Shown here in pieces: positions 1-9,695 of a DNA stretch of 64,000 nucleotides (positions are counted from its first letter, which is position 1; each line of letters starts with the position of its first letter). The notes under the pieces are model-generated. The model was not told the DNA's origin. It ran no database searches and saw only the letters and a program-made list of their open reading frames with translations. The position numbers and the translations under genes are program-made. This DNA is from Zingiber officinale (lineage: Eukaryota; Streptophyta; Magnoliopsida; Zingiberales; Zingiberaceae), in assembly GCF_018446385.1 (NCBI RefSeq), contig NC_055990.1, forward strand, positions 140,318,996 to 140,382,995, given 5' to 3'.

Positions 1-1131
1 TCCATAATCCTCTAGGGTGTGTATCATCCACAACAATTGTGATACACTCTCTCCCATGGCAATGTATTCAGCCTCGGTCGTGGAGAGAGCAACACAATGT
101 TGCTTCCGACTTGACCAACTAACTAATGATGAACCTAAGAATTGACAACCCCCACTAGTGCTTTTCCGATCCAATTTGCACCCAGCATAATCGGAATCGG
201 TATAACCTACCAAGTCAAAAGACTCTGTACGAGGGTACCATAGACCTACTCGAATTGTGCCCTTAAGGTATCTCAATATTCTCTTAACTGCAATTAAATG
301 AGATTCCTTGGCACAGACTTGATATCTAGCGCACATGCCCACAGCAAAAAGTATGTCAGGCCTACTAGCTGTGAGATATAGAAGACTACCAATCATGCTT
401 CTATACTGCGTTAGATCAACTGGTTTTCCACTCTCATCATTGTCAAGGCGAGTGTTTGTCGCCATAGGAGTGGATACTTCCTTAGAGTCACTCATGTTGA
501 ATTTCTTGAGCATCTCTTGAGTGTATTTCGTCTGATGGACATAAATGTCATCTCGAGTTTGTTTGATTTCAAACCCAAGGAAGAATGTCAATTCTCCTAC
601 TAGACTCATCTCAAACTCACTCTCCATGTGAGAAATAAAATCATTCAAATAGCCCTTGTTATTTGAGCCACAAATTATGTCATCGACATATACTTGGGCT
701 ACAAAAATATTTTCACCATCTCTACGCAGAAATAGTGTTGGGTCTATTTGGCCTCTCACAAAACCCTTTTCTAGTAAATATGTTGACAACCTTTCGTACC
801 AAGCTCGTGGTGCTTGTTTAAGCCCATAAAGTGTTTTCTTGAGCTTGTACACGTGGTTTGGAGCTTCGGTATTCACAAACCCCGGTGGTTGTTCAACATA
901 GACTTCTTCTTTAATAAAACCATTTAAGAAGGCAGATTTAACATCCATTTGATAGAGTTTGAAACCTCTATGTGCAGCAAAAGCTAGCATCAAACGAATG
1001 GACTCTAATCGTGCCACGGGAGCATAAGTCTCATCATAATCGAGACCTTCGACTTGACTATAGCTCTTGGCTACAAGTCTTGCCTTGTTTCTTACAACTT
1101 CTCCCTTTTGATTTAACTTATTTTTGAAAAC
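1..1131 (-). pseudogene. copia reverse transcriptase domain (partial, after an in-frame stop)
   Basis: The minus strand reads on in the same frame as the upstream integrase ORF after a TGA at 1132-1134. That TGA sits where copia proteins have the Trp of a KWVFK-like motif, so one TGG to TGA change explains it. After it come [41 protein letters not shown] and the catalytic YVDD box (about 678-690), all RVT_2 (PF07727) landmarks. The frame runs open to the window edge, toward RNase H. It would copy the element RNA into DNA in virus-like particles. The stop makes this copy probably non-functional unless read through. Confidence 0.85.
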
Positions 1132-2883
1132 TCATTTAGTTCCAATAATGGTGGTCTTTTTCGGTCTAGGAACCAAGTCCCACACTTGGCTCCTTTCAAA
1201 TTGACCTAATTCGTCTTGCATAGCTATGATCCAATCAGGATCGTGCAATGCTTCATCAACTAGTCTTGGTTCAATCTCTGAAATCAATGCGACTTCATTA
1301 GACTCATTTCTAAAGAATGACCTAGTCCTAACCCCTTGTTGGATATCTCCCACAATTTGGTCTTGGGGATGACTAGTGGTTATCCTAGATTGTCTTGGTG
1401 TTGGTGGTGCCTCATGAATGGTCTCACTAGGCACAGGCAAGGACTCAATATCAGGCAAGGGATCAACCGGAGCCCTTTGTTGCCTTTGCTCATCGTCATC
1501 AGAGTCAACCTCGACTCTTTCTTCATTTTGATCATTCAAACTTAGATTTCTAAGTTCAAATTGAATTTCTCCTACATCCCTTGATTGATCATTTGAGTTG
1601 GGGATTTCTTCAAACGCTACATCTGAGGACTCTTCAATCAATTTAGTCCTATTGTTGTAGACTCGATAGGCTTTGCTGGTGAGAGAGTACCCGACCAGTA
1701 TCCCTTCATCAGCCTTAGCCGTGAACTTCCCAAGATGATCCTTTGTGTTCAAGATAAACACCTTACAACCAAACACCCTAAGATGTTTAATTGTAGGGGG
1801 TCTCCCAAACCAAAGTTCATGGGGGGTCTTTCCTAAAAACCTATGTATCAATATTCGGTTTTGCACATAGCACGCTGTATTTACAGCTTCAGCCCACAAG
1901 TAACTCGGTAGTGAGTACTCATTAAGCATGCTTCGTGCAGCCTCTTGCAAGACTCGGTTCTTTCTCTCCACAACCCCATTTTGCTGTGGGGTCCTTGGAG
2001 TTGAGAACTCATGTCTATACCCTTTTGCTTGACAAAATTCTAAGAACCTATGGTTTTGAAATTCACCGCCATGATCACTTCTAATGGTTTTAATTGTTGT
2101 TGATTTTTCATTTTCAGTTCTTCTACAAAAAGAAATAAAAATATCTATGGTTTGATCCTTAGTTTTCAAAAAGAAAGTCCATGTGTATCTAGTAAAATCA
2201 TCAATAATTACTAAACAATATCTACTACCATTCAATGAAATAATATTGTTACAATCAAACAAGTCCATATGTAATAAGTCTAAGGCAGTAGATGTACTCA
2301 CAGTGCTTTTACCTTTATGAGGTGCTTTTGTTTGCTTACCCATTTGACATGCATCACATAGTTTGTTCTTTTGGTACTTGATGCTTGGTAAGCCTCGTAC
2401 TAGTCCTTTGTTGGCCAACTTCTGAATGTTCTTCATGTTTACATGTGCCAACCTTCTATGCCAAAGCCAAGACTCTTCTTCTTTTGACATGAAACACTTA
2501 ATCAAAGCATTAGTAGCACTTTTAAACGATACTTGATAAATATTATCAACCCTTGTGCCTACTAGTATCGTGTCAAGTGTGTCAATGTGTTTAACCAAAC
2601 ATTGACTTGAATGAAATTCAATCGTGTAACCCATATCACACAATTGACTGACACTTAGGAGATTAAAAGTCATCCCCTTGACTAGAAGAACATTCTTGAT
2701 ATGGAGACATTCGGATATATGAATGTCTCCAACTCCTACAACCTTAAGGCTACCATTATTACCAAAAGACACATTACCTCTACTTTTGTTTTGAATGGTT
2801 GTAAACAGTGATTTGTTCCCGGTCATGTGCTTGGAGCATCCACTATCAACAAACCAAGTTGATAGATGCTCCCCCTCGACCAA
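1132..2883 (-). CDS. copia protease and integrase polyprotein segment
   Basis: 583 residues. The aspartic protease signature VDSG is at residues 12-15 (catalytic D13). The GAG-pre-integrase HHCC zinc finger has H142, H147, C176 and C179. The integrase core has D207, D270 and E306, with the D,D-35-E spacing of retroviral-type integrases. A copia-type C-terminal region follows and ends at the linker to RT. The segment is in the same frame as gag, separated by one TAG (2887-2889), so the natural product is probably a Gag-Pol made by readthrough or a change at that stop. It cuts the polyprotein and inserts the cDNA. All visible catalytic residues are present. The TGA that ends it looks like a recent mutation. 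Confidence 0.92.
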   Translation of the reverse strand: MVEGEHLSTWFVDSGCSKHMTGNKSLFTTIQNKSRGNVSFGNNGSLKVVGVGDIHISECLHIKNVLLVKGMTFNLLSVSQLCDMGYTIEFHSSQCLVKHIDTLDTILVGTRVDNIYQVSFKSATNALIKCFMSKEEESWLWHRRLAHVNMKNIQKLANKGLVRGLPSIKYQKNKLCDACQMGKQTKAPHKGKSTVSTSTALDLLHMDLFDCNNIISLNGSRYCLVIIDDFTRYTWTFFLKTKDQTIDIFISFCRRTENEKSTTIKTIRSDHGGEFQNHRFLEFCQAKGYRHEFSTPRTPQQNGVVERKNRVLQEAARSMLNEYSLPSYLWAEAVNTACYVQNRILIHRFLGKTPHELWFGRPPTIKHLRVFGCKVFILNTKDHLGKFTAKADEGILVGYSLTSKAYRVYNNRTKLIEESSDVAFEEIPNSNDQSRDVGEIQFELRNLSLNDQNEERVEVDSDDDEQRQQRAPVDPLPDIESLPVPSETIHEAPPTPRQSRITTSHPQDQIVGDIQQGVRTRSFFRNESNEVALISEIEPRLVDEALHDPDWIIAMQDELGQFERSQVWDLVPRPKKTTIIGTK

Positions 2884-2886
2884 TGC

Positions 2887-4434
2887 CTACAAGACACGGA
2901 AGATAGAGGTTTTAGGTACCCAAATCTTGGGACCTAATGCTTCTACAACGAAAGACCTAGGAACCCATGCCTTAGTCATACCTTTCCTAGTTCCATGAGC
3001 CCTAGAAACATGTAATCTACTATCTTGAGTTCTAGACATTAGAGAAATGAAACTCGACTCCTTGGGTTGATACCCTAGCCCGGCCTTGTTGTAGACTACC
3101 CTTTGGGCATTTAGAATCATGTCTAGAGTTTTAGAGCTAGTTGAGAACTTCTCAAGCATTTTCTTGAGTTTCTCAACCTCACCCTTTAAAGCCTTGTTCT
3201 CATCCTCAAGGACTTCTAGATGTAGGTCATCGACCTCATCTTCCCTAAGGGTCCTTAAGGTTTTTACTTCTTCTTTTAACAATTTATTTTCTGTTTTTGA
3301 TTTTTTAAGCAATGTAGATAAATGAGTGATAGTCTTATAACACTTTTCTATATGAGAAGAGGTTACCTCTTCATCATCCGACGATGATGAAGCCGCGGTT
3401 GAGGCGTCGCTCGAATCTCCCTCACTTCCGGAGTCCGAAACCTCCCTTGCCATGAGTGCTAATTGTCGTGTGCTCTTTTCCATCTTCTCTTCTTCCTCCG
3501 ATGAGCTTGATGAGGACTCATCCCAAGTGGCCTTGAGAGCCTTCTTCTTCTTGGCTCTTTCCTCTTTCTTTTTGGCTCGTTCCTCCTTCTTCTTAAGTTT
3601 TGGACACTCACTTCGATAGTGTCCCTTTTTGCTGCACTCATAACATGTAACATTAGTTTTGTCAATATTTTGTTCACTAGGTTTACCTTTTCCTTTGTAT
3701 CTCCTGCTCCTTCTCATGATTCTTCTTACGAAATTCGCCATCTCACTTGATGATGATCCACTTTCATCATCGGATTCTGAGGAAGAGGTGGATGAGGAAA
3801 TCTCCTTTTCTTTCTTCTTTTCCTTCTTCCTTCTTCCATCCTTGCTCTTTGGTCCTGCAAACAAAGCAATACCCTTCTCTTTTTGACCTTTGTTAGCAAG
3901 CTCATGAAGTTCCATCTCACAGAAAAATTCATCTAATTTAACAATGGAAAAATCCTTGGATACCTTGTAGGCATCTACCATAGATGACCACAAGGCATTC
4001 CTAGGAAAAGCTTTTAGAGCATACCTTACTAGATCGCGATTCTCCACTCGTTCGTCCACAGAGTGTAGACCGTTGATGATCTCCTTGAATCTCCCATGAA
4101 GTTCACTTACCGTTTCACTGTCCTTCATGGTTAGATTTTGAAGCTGATTCAAGAATAGGTCCCTCTTGGCAATCCGAGAATCTCGAGTTCCCTCTTGGAG
4201 CTCGATGAGTTTGTTCCATAGGTCTCTTGCACTCGAGAACGGACCTACCTTGACGAGTTGGTCCTTGGCGATTCCACATTGCAAGGTGACCATAGCCTTG
4301 GCATCGGCTTGTGCTTTGCGTAGTTGTGACCACCTAGACGAATCAAGTTCCTTACCTTCTTCATCTTTTGGTGGTGTAAAACCCTCCTTGACGGAAAACC
4401 ACATGGAGATATCGGTCTTGAGGTAATACTCCAT
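2887..4434 (-). CDS. copia Gag (nucleocapsid-type) protein, start damaged
   Basis: 515 residues from the first ATG after a break. The natural start is probably the ATG at 4510-4512, in the same frame, but a TAA at 4450-4452 (codon 21) interrupts it. Residues 1-190 match the UBN2/Retrotran_gag-type core. A CCHC zinc knuckle, CYECSKKGHYRSEC, lies near residues 262-275, preceded and followed by Lys- and Ser-rich low-complexity stretches. A strong heptad coiled coil follows at about residues 365-440. The end, with WVP near the C-terminus, matches the ends of the other gag proteins in this window. Gag packages the RNA and forms the particle. A TAG separates it from the protease in frame. Confidence 0.9.
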   Translation of the reverse strand: MEYYLKTDISMWFSVKEGFTPPKDEEGKELDSSRWSQLRKAQADAKAMVTLQCGIAKDQLVKVGPFSSARDLWNKLIELQEGTRDSRIAKRDLFLNQLQNLTMKDSETVSELHGRFKEIINGLHSVDERVENRDLVRYALKAFPRNALWSSMVDAYKVSKDFSIVKLDEFFCEMELHELANKGQKEKGIALFAGPKSKDGRRKKEKKKEKEISSSTSSSESDDESGSSSSEMANFVRRIMRRSRRYKGKGKPSEQNIDKTNVTCYECSKKGHYRSECPKLKKKEERAKKKEERAKKKKALKATWDESSSSSSEEEEKMEKSTRQLALMAREVSDSGSEGDSSDASTAASSSSDDEEVTSSHIEKCYKTITHLSTLLKKSKTENKLLKEEVKTLRTLREDEVDDLHLEVLEDENKALKGEVEKLKKMLEKFSTSSKTLDMILNAQRVVYNKAGLGYQPKESSFISLMSRTQDSRLHVSRAHGTRKGMTKAWVPRSFVVEALGPKIWVPKTSIFRVL

Positions 4435-4555
4435 GCGGCTTTTCCAGTATTAGAAATCTGCTCCCTCGAAATAGGGTGGACGGTTGGTGCTGAATCCCTC
4501 CTTCATGGCCATTGTTTAGCTCTTTGGGTTGTTAAGCCGAAATGAAGAGCACCAG

Positions 4556-4567
4556 GCTCTGATACCA
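4556..4567 (-). other. primer binding site, initiator tRNA-Met type
   Basis: The minus strand reads TGGTATCAGAGC two bases after the LTR end. This is the usual plant copia PBS, complementary to the 3' end of tRNA-iMet. It fixes the orientation and the LTR boundary. The leader 4435-4555 lies between it and gag. Confidence 0.95.
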
Positions 4568-5509
4568 CTTGTTGGGATCTTAGATGGCTAAGGGGGGGTG
4601 AATAGCCTCTTAAAAACAAAAACAAAATTTCTACACAGAGATTTGTTAGCACAGCGGAAATAATCAAAACAAACACTTATGCAAAGAAGAAAACACACCA
4701 CCACTAACACAATGATGTACGAGGTTCGAGGATAACTTGCCCCTACTCCTCGGCGTGTCCGTAAGGTGGACGATCCCTTGATCTTTCGGTAGATCAACCC
4801 CCGGACAGATTCCGGCTAAGTATTTCTCCTTCTCGGTGGAGAAACCTCCCACAAAGTCTCAAAACAGATTTAGAATGAAGCACAAGACTTAGACTTACAG
4901 AATTTTGTGGTTACAATGAATGCACAATCAACTTACAGCCACAATGAATGCAGAGAGTGAAGAAGAAGTAGATTCACAGCCAAGAGCTTCACAGAACACC
5001 CTTGCTTGAATGTCGACAGAGAGTTTGCTACCAAAGAAAGAATACATACCAAACCTCTCTTCTACCTCCTTCTTATTTCTCTGCTCTCTTGCTGTCTTCA
5101 GCCAGAGCCAAACCACTGCATCGAATCACGTCAACCAGTGGCGTATCACTGTCGCCGAACCAGGCGTCGCCAATCACGCTTCTTCCTCATCTGATTATCT
5201 GAGCTCACACCAATACCATCCTTGGTCTTCACTGGTGTCTCTGAGCTCGAACCAATAAGGAAGAGTCAAGCTGATTGCAGCCAGTGAGCCAACCGAACAA
5301 GCCGGTGAACGTTGACGCTTCTTTTGCACAATTTGCGGCGATAACCGGTGGAAAAACTATTTTGTTTTATTCCTTTGATAGTCATTGATTTGAATTCAAG
5401 CATCACCATGGTACCGCAACCTGTTACTCAAAAAGCTCACAAGCGGATGTTAGATCGACGCATCGAAACGAATCGAAATCGGCAGAACCGACAGCAGGCG
5501 CAGTGGTGG

Positions 5510-5990
5510 ATCGGTCACGGACCGATCCACACCTTGATTGATGTCCGACGGTCGTGAGGACCGATCAGTGGCTCGACGGTCCGCACCGATCGTGATTAAT
5601 GAGTGCGTTCCTTGCACTCGAGATCGTCACCGATCGGTCTCAAGACCGATCAGATATGACCGATCGGTCCTACGCATCGATCAGAAATATATGGATCGTC
5701 CACGGACCGATCCAACGCCTTTTCCTTCGCGATCATCTCCCGATCGGTCTACGCATCGATCGATTACACTCGCAGGCTATCGAGTGTTTCGATCGGTCTA
5801 CGCATCGATCGATTACACTCAGTGCATCGAGTGTTTCGATCGGTCCACGCATCGATCGATTACACCCGCTGTTATCGAGTGTTTCCTGATCGGTCGCCAG
5901 ACCGATCAGCAAACATAGTTTCACCAGATCGGTCTGTGCATCGATCAGGCAATCAAAATCCCACTAGATCGGTCTGTTGACCGATCCAAC
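5510..5990. repeat. hairpin block of GATCGGTC / GATCGATC inverted repeats in LTR
   Basis: About fifteen copies of an 8-10 nt arm such as GATCGGTC or CGATCGAT lie in pairs separated by a few bases (for example GATCGGTC..ACGCATCGATC). Unit spacing is about 30-60 bp. Short peptides rich in DRS and STHRSI can be read in several frames, but these only reflect the repeat. Confidence 0.8.
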
Positions 5991-6008
5991 GCCCATGTGA
6001 TATTAGGA

Positions 6009-6120
6009 TTGGTCTTGAGAACGAGCTACCGAGCCCTCTCTAACCTAGTCCGGAGAACGAGCTACCGAGCCCTCTCCGACTTCATCCGGTCCAGAGAACG
6101 AGCTACCGAGCCCTCTCTGA
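6009..6120. repeat. tandem repeat with AGAACGAGCTACCGAGCCC
   Basis: Three copies of an approximately 45-bp unit contain AGAACGAGCTACCGAGCCC. The reverse complement of the same unit is tandemly repeated in the LTRs at 50960-51120 and 56215-56360, which links these copia families. Confidence 0.85.
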
Positions 6121-6553
6121 CCACTCCATGCCAAGTTTCCATACTTGGACTTTTCCCATGCCAAGCTCCATGCTTGGACTTTTCACCAGATGTCTGGTCA
6201 ACCTTGACCCATCTGGATTTCCCTTGCCTGGCTTCACTCACCAGGACTTTCCCTCCCAACGGATCAACCTCGATCAGTAGTCAGTCTGAGTTTGATTAAT
6301 ATCTGATACAAACTTAAATCAGTGTCAACATCAAAACAACAGCCAGGTCAGACTGTATCAACAGATAGCTACATTTTCGGGAAAGTTCGGTCTTTATACA
6401 TGCAGAGTTGTGGGAGAATAGGGCAGGTCTAGAACACATTTAATCAATCAGTAAAATTGTTTGCCTGGGCGAGGTTGTTACGTCTTTATCAAAAGTGAAA
6501 CGCAACATTCATTATAGGAGAATAGTTCCATTCACACAATGTACATGTACAAA

Positions 6554-8887
6554 CTATTTTAAAATAGAAAAAACTTCATCAGGCATCTCGTCTAAGATGC
6601 GGTGATGATCTAGGAAATCCACGGGAGGGGCAGACTTGAGATAGCCTTGTTCGTAAAGTTGTCGCACAGCCCCTGCTACACCGGAAGAGACAGAGACCAC
6701 AAATCGGTCCCCCACCTAAGTGTCGAACTCTGGAGAATGGAGGTAGGCCTCCCGACTCAGCCTACAACGCTCGTCTTCGCCAGATTTGTATATCTCCAGG
6801 GCTGAAGTAACTCCGGAGAGGGCAGAGCGGGCCTGAGATAGTTTGGCCTTCAAGGCGAGCAACTTAGCGGCCTAAGATTCCATCGTTTTGCTCTGTTCTT
6901 ACAAGAGGGCTTCCTTGGCGGTCAGCTCCTAGGTCAGCCAATCTGCCTGCTGTTTATGGATACCCTCGGCCTGACTTTTTTCTTCGCGAAGGGTTTGAAG
7001 TTCCTGGTCAGCCGCTCGCAGCGCTTATTGTTGCTGAGCATTCGTCCTCTTCAAAGCCCCTATCTCGACCCTTTGAGCACGACCAGCTGCTGCAGGGTCA
7101 TTCAATTGTAGTTCAAGCTCAGCTACCCTATCCAATAATACCTTATTACGGTGATAATTTAGGTGTAGCATTTGGTTTATCACTAGGGATTCCGTGTAAG
7201 CCTGAGCCAAGGAAGAAAGAGTTTAAGAGGAGAAAATGTTCGATCGCATGAATAAGTGAAGCGCACCTGAACATACAACTCTGTGAACCTCTCCATCCGT
7301 TTGGGCACAGATAAGTTCTCCATCTGCTCGATGCTCTCATCCCAACAGGTAGCTAGTCACCCTCTCATAAAAAGGCAGCTGGTGGGGGCATCCGATTGTC
7401 GCATCAGCCCTGAATCATAGGGGGTGGTGGAATAATAATGGTGGGAGGAAGGGCCAAGTGGTTGCTGAGAAGGTGTTGTTGGTTCAGGAGGATCTGGAGG
7501 GGCCGAATGAGATGGCTCCGGTCTTGATTCACTGGGCGGGGGTGTAGCTGAAGGACCTGCCACGTCACCTGGCGCTTGTGGAGTAGGGACGGGCTCGGCT
7601 GAATGAGTCGGTAGGGAAGAAGGTGCAGCTTGCTCCTGAACTCGTGGAGCAAGAGGATCCTCAGCAGTTGGAGAACTGGGAGCCGACGCAGGAAGAATGG
7701 GAGATCGGGAGACTGGATTAGCGGATGAGCTACCAGCGCCTCCTGCTCCCAGGTCTGAGGTTGGTTGCGTACGCCTTCGGCGGAATATCAGGGGTTGATC
7801 ATCTGAGTCTGAGTCTCCGGGGGGTGACCGAGAGCGGCAAGCTGAGGAAGGAGCAGCTCTGGTAGGATCGACAGAGCGTGCTTGTCGAGCTGCCCTGGAG
7901 ACCACTCGGAAGGAGGAGTTGGCGGGAGGAATGTCATCCCACCCTGAAGGAGGTCATGCGGTCGGCTGGACAGGAGGCTGAGATGCTGATCTAGGAAGGG
8001 TTGTAGGAGTAGCCCCAATCTAGCAGGGGCATCATGAGGAAGGAGTCTCCTATCTAGTATCATCCTAAACCTGCGCATTATCTCTTATTCACTTAAGGGG
8101 AGAGGCTGAGCCTCTGACGCGCGGATCAAGGTGTTAATTGCACTAGAAAACCAGAGTTGTCGTCATCACACTAAATAACAGCGAAACAGTTCAAAAACAG
8201 ACAAAACTCACCCAGAGAATGGGGTAGCTCGGTAGCAGGGATGCGGCTCAGTCTGAAGAAGGCCAACAAATCCTCGGACAGTAGCCTCGTCAAGTCTAGC
8301 CTCCAGCCCCTCAGCTGAGCCAAAGAGTCCGTGAACAGGGGGTCAGTGCTGAAGTCCCCTACATAAAGCAACAGTGGAAGAATGCGCTGCCAACCGGTAG
8401 GCCATTATGTGGCGAAAGGAAATTTGAGGAAGAAGTATTTGTCCTTCCATGATGGATCAGAGGAAGCGATAGGGCAAAAGAAGGTAGTTCTAGTGTGGGC
8501 TTGGAAACGGAATAAGCCTTCACTATGTTGGCGAGGGGTGAAGAAGTAGTGGAACAAGCGGGCAGACCAGGAAATCTCACAGACTTCGCATAGGATCACA
8601 AAGCCGCACAAAATCTTTATCGAGTTGGGGGTCAGTTGGCCCAAATAAATTCGAAAATAACGACTTACATCAGAAAATAGAGGATGGATAGGGAGACGAA
8701 GCCCGGCCACGAACTGCTCCTTATAAAAGGTGACATAACCTGTCGGAAGGGTCGAGGCTTTGTGCATCGTAGTGGGGATGATAATATGCATGTCCCTGGA
8801 GATTTCATAGGTAAAGCAAAGATCATCTAGGTCCATGCCATCAAAAGTGGAGACTCCAGGAGGGTAAATGATGTTGGGGAAAGCCAT
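6554..8887 (-). pseudogene. antisense gene copy A: gypsy-type transposase-like domain plus coiled coil, 3 exons
   Basis: Exon 1 (8887-8212) starts MAFPNIIYPPG and has the plant gypsy-type transposase-like domain (PF04195 style), with core AGLRLPIHPLF and LTPNSIKILCG. Intron 1 is 8211-8114 (GTGAGT..CAG, phase 1). Exon 2 (8113-7267) is a Ser/Pro-rich linker. Intron 2 is 7266-7202 (GTGCGC..CAG, phase 0). Exon 3 (7201-6554) is a heptad coiled coil ending AVRQLYEQ..FLDHHRILDEMPDE. The reading frame can be followed to the end through at least six in-frame stops (for example TAA at 8405-8407), so this copy is dead. A TATA box lies 142 nt upstream. Its function is unknown; it may be a structural or regulatory protein of the element. 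Confidence 0.75.
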
Positions 8888-9695
8888 GGGAAAAGCTTAA
8901 GTGGAAGCCAGGAATGAAAGGATGAAGCATAGAGCAGAGAGTATAAGGAAGCAAGGGGACAGAGAAAGCAGAGGGCGATAATAGAGAAAGCGTAGAAGAT
9001 AAAGCTTCAGGGAATGGCGGCGGTAAACTATTTATAGCCACCGCCCACGAGGGCAAAAGGGTCAAACTTCCATCCAACGGCCCATAGCAAAATCAATTCA
9101 GAATAGCGAAATAAAAAGGAGCCGTTGGATCCTCATGAAAAATGAGGATACTGTAGATGGTCCGATATTTGAGGGGCATCATGCGCTGCCTCGGGAAAGA
9201 ACGGTGGTGCATCGGAAAACGGTAGGGGTTCCGTGGTAAGATATGTTTTTGGTTTCATTAAGGGATTAATCCCGCTCGAGAACCAGTTTCACCAAGGGAG
9301 GAATCCAGCTCAAGAACCATTTTCATTAAGGGACGAATCCAGCTCGGGAGCTGACATGGGACATAACAAAGTTCCATAGGCCCCATTCAGAACGGCATCA
9401 AGCCCAAAATAAATCCCAGACCAAGGAAATAAACATATCACTGATCAGGAAGCAAACCGATTGGAGGTCAGGAAAGGAAAAAATTCCAGGTCAGGAAATA
9501 AACAAGTCCCAAATTAGAGAGCAAACAGATCCTAGGATGAAAAATAAGCAAGTTGGGGATATGGAAACATATAACCTGGAATTCTCAAAATTGAAATGAT
9601 TGTTGGAGGGTTTACTAAGTTTGGGCCAGTTTAAACAAATATGGATTGAAGCACACACGCAGGTCTGTTAAATTTCAAAATTACACAAGATTACA
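8888..9695. promoter_or_regulatory. spacer between antisense genes, with promoter of copy A
   Basis: This stretch has no ORF of its own. Nearest the gene it holds a minus-strand TATAAATAG (9029-9037). Further on lie three copies of a roughly 50-bp unit containing TTNANTAAGGGANNAATCC (about 9254-9345), then short A-rich repeats with ccaggtcaggaaa-like units (9420-9560). Confidence 0.55.
9029..9037 (-). promoter_or_regulatory. TATA box of antisense gene copy A
   Basis: The minus strand reads TATAAATAG, a near-ideal plant TATA box, 142 nt before the ATG of copy A. Copy B has a TATAA element at almost the same distance. The promoter points against the LTR promoter. Confidence 0.65.

Larger units (their letters stand above)
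1..6363 (-). mobile_element. SIRE-type Ty1/copia retrotransposon, 3' part outside window
   Basis: On the minus strand the order is 5' LTR (4570-6363), PBS (4556-4567), gag, protease, integrase and reverse transcriptase. The RNase H region and 3' LTR lie off the left edge. The order protease-integrase-RT is diagnostic of Ty1/copia. The long gag with a coiled-coil tail and the large LTR of about 1.8 kb fit the SIRE/Maximus lineage. The LTR ends are TG and CA. The five bases just outside the 5' LTR are GATAG (6364-6368) and should recur beyond the 3' LTR. The copy is decayed, with in-frame stops in gag and before the RT. It appears to be inserted in the gypsy-like element to its right. Confidence 0.9.
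4570..6363 (-). repeat. 5' LTR of the SIRE-type copia element
   Basis: On the plus strand the LTR runs from TGTTGGGATC to TGTATCAACA, so on its own strand it starts TG and ends CA. It is about 1794 bp. The R-U5 side (4570-5340) has the cggacacgccga-like motif that recurs in the LTR at 50560-52604. The U3 side (about 5440-6363) holds a block of GATCGGTC and GATCGATC inverted repeats, a tandem GAGCTACCGAGCCC repeat and CCAAGT/ACTTGG stems. The other LTR is outside the window. Confidence 0.88.

Noticed and set aside
5538..5918. 126-codon frame rich in THRSIT in the LTR
   Set aside because: Repeat artefact inside U3; no conserved domain and several equally long frames overlap it.
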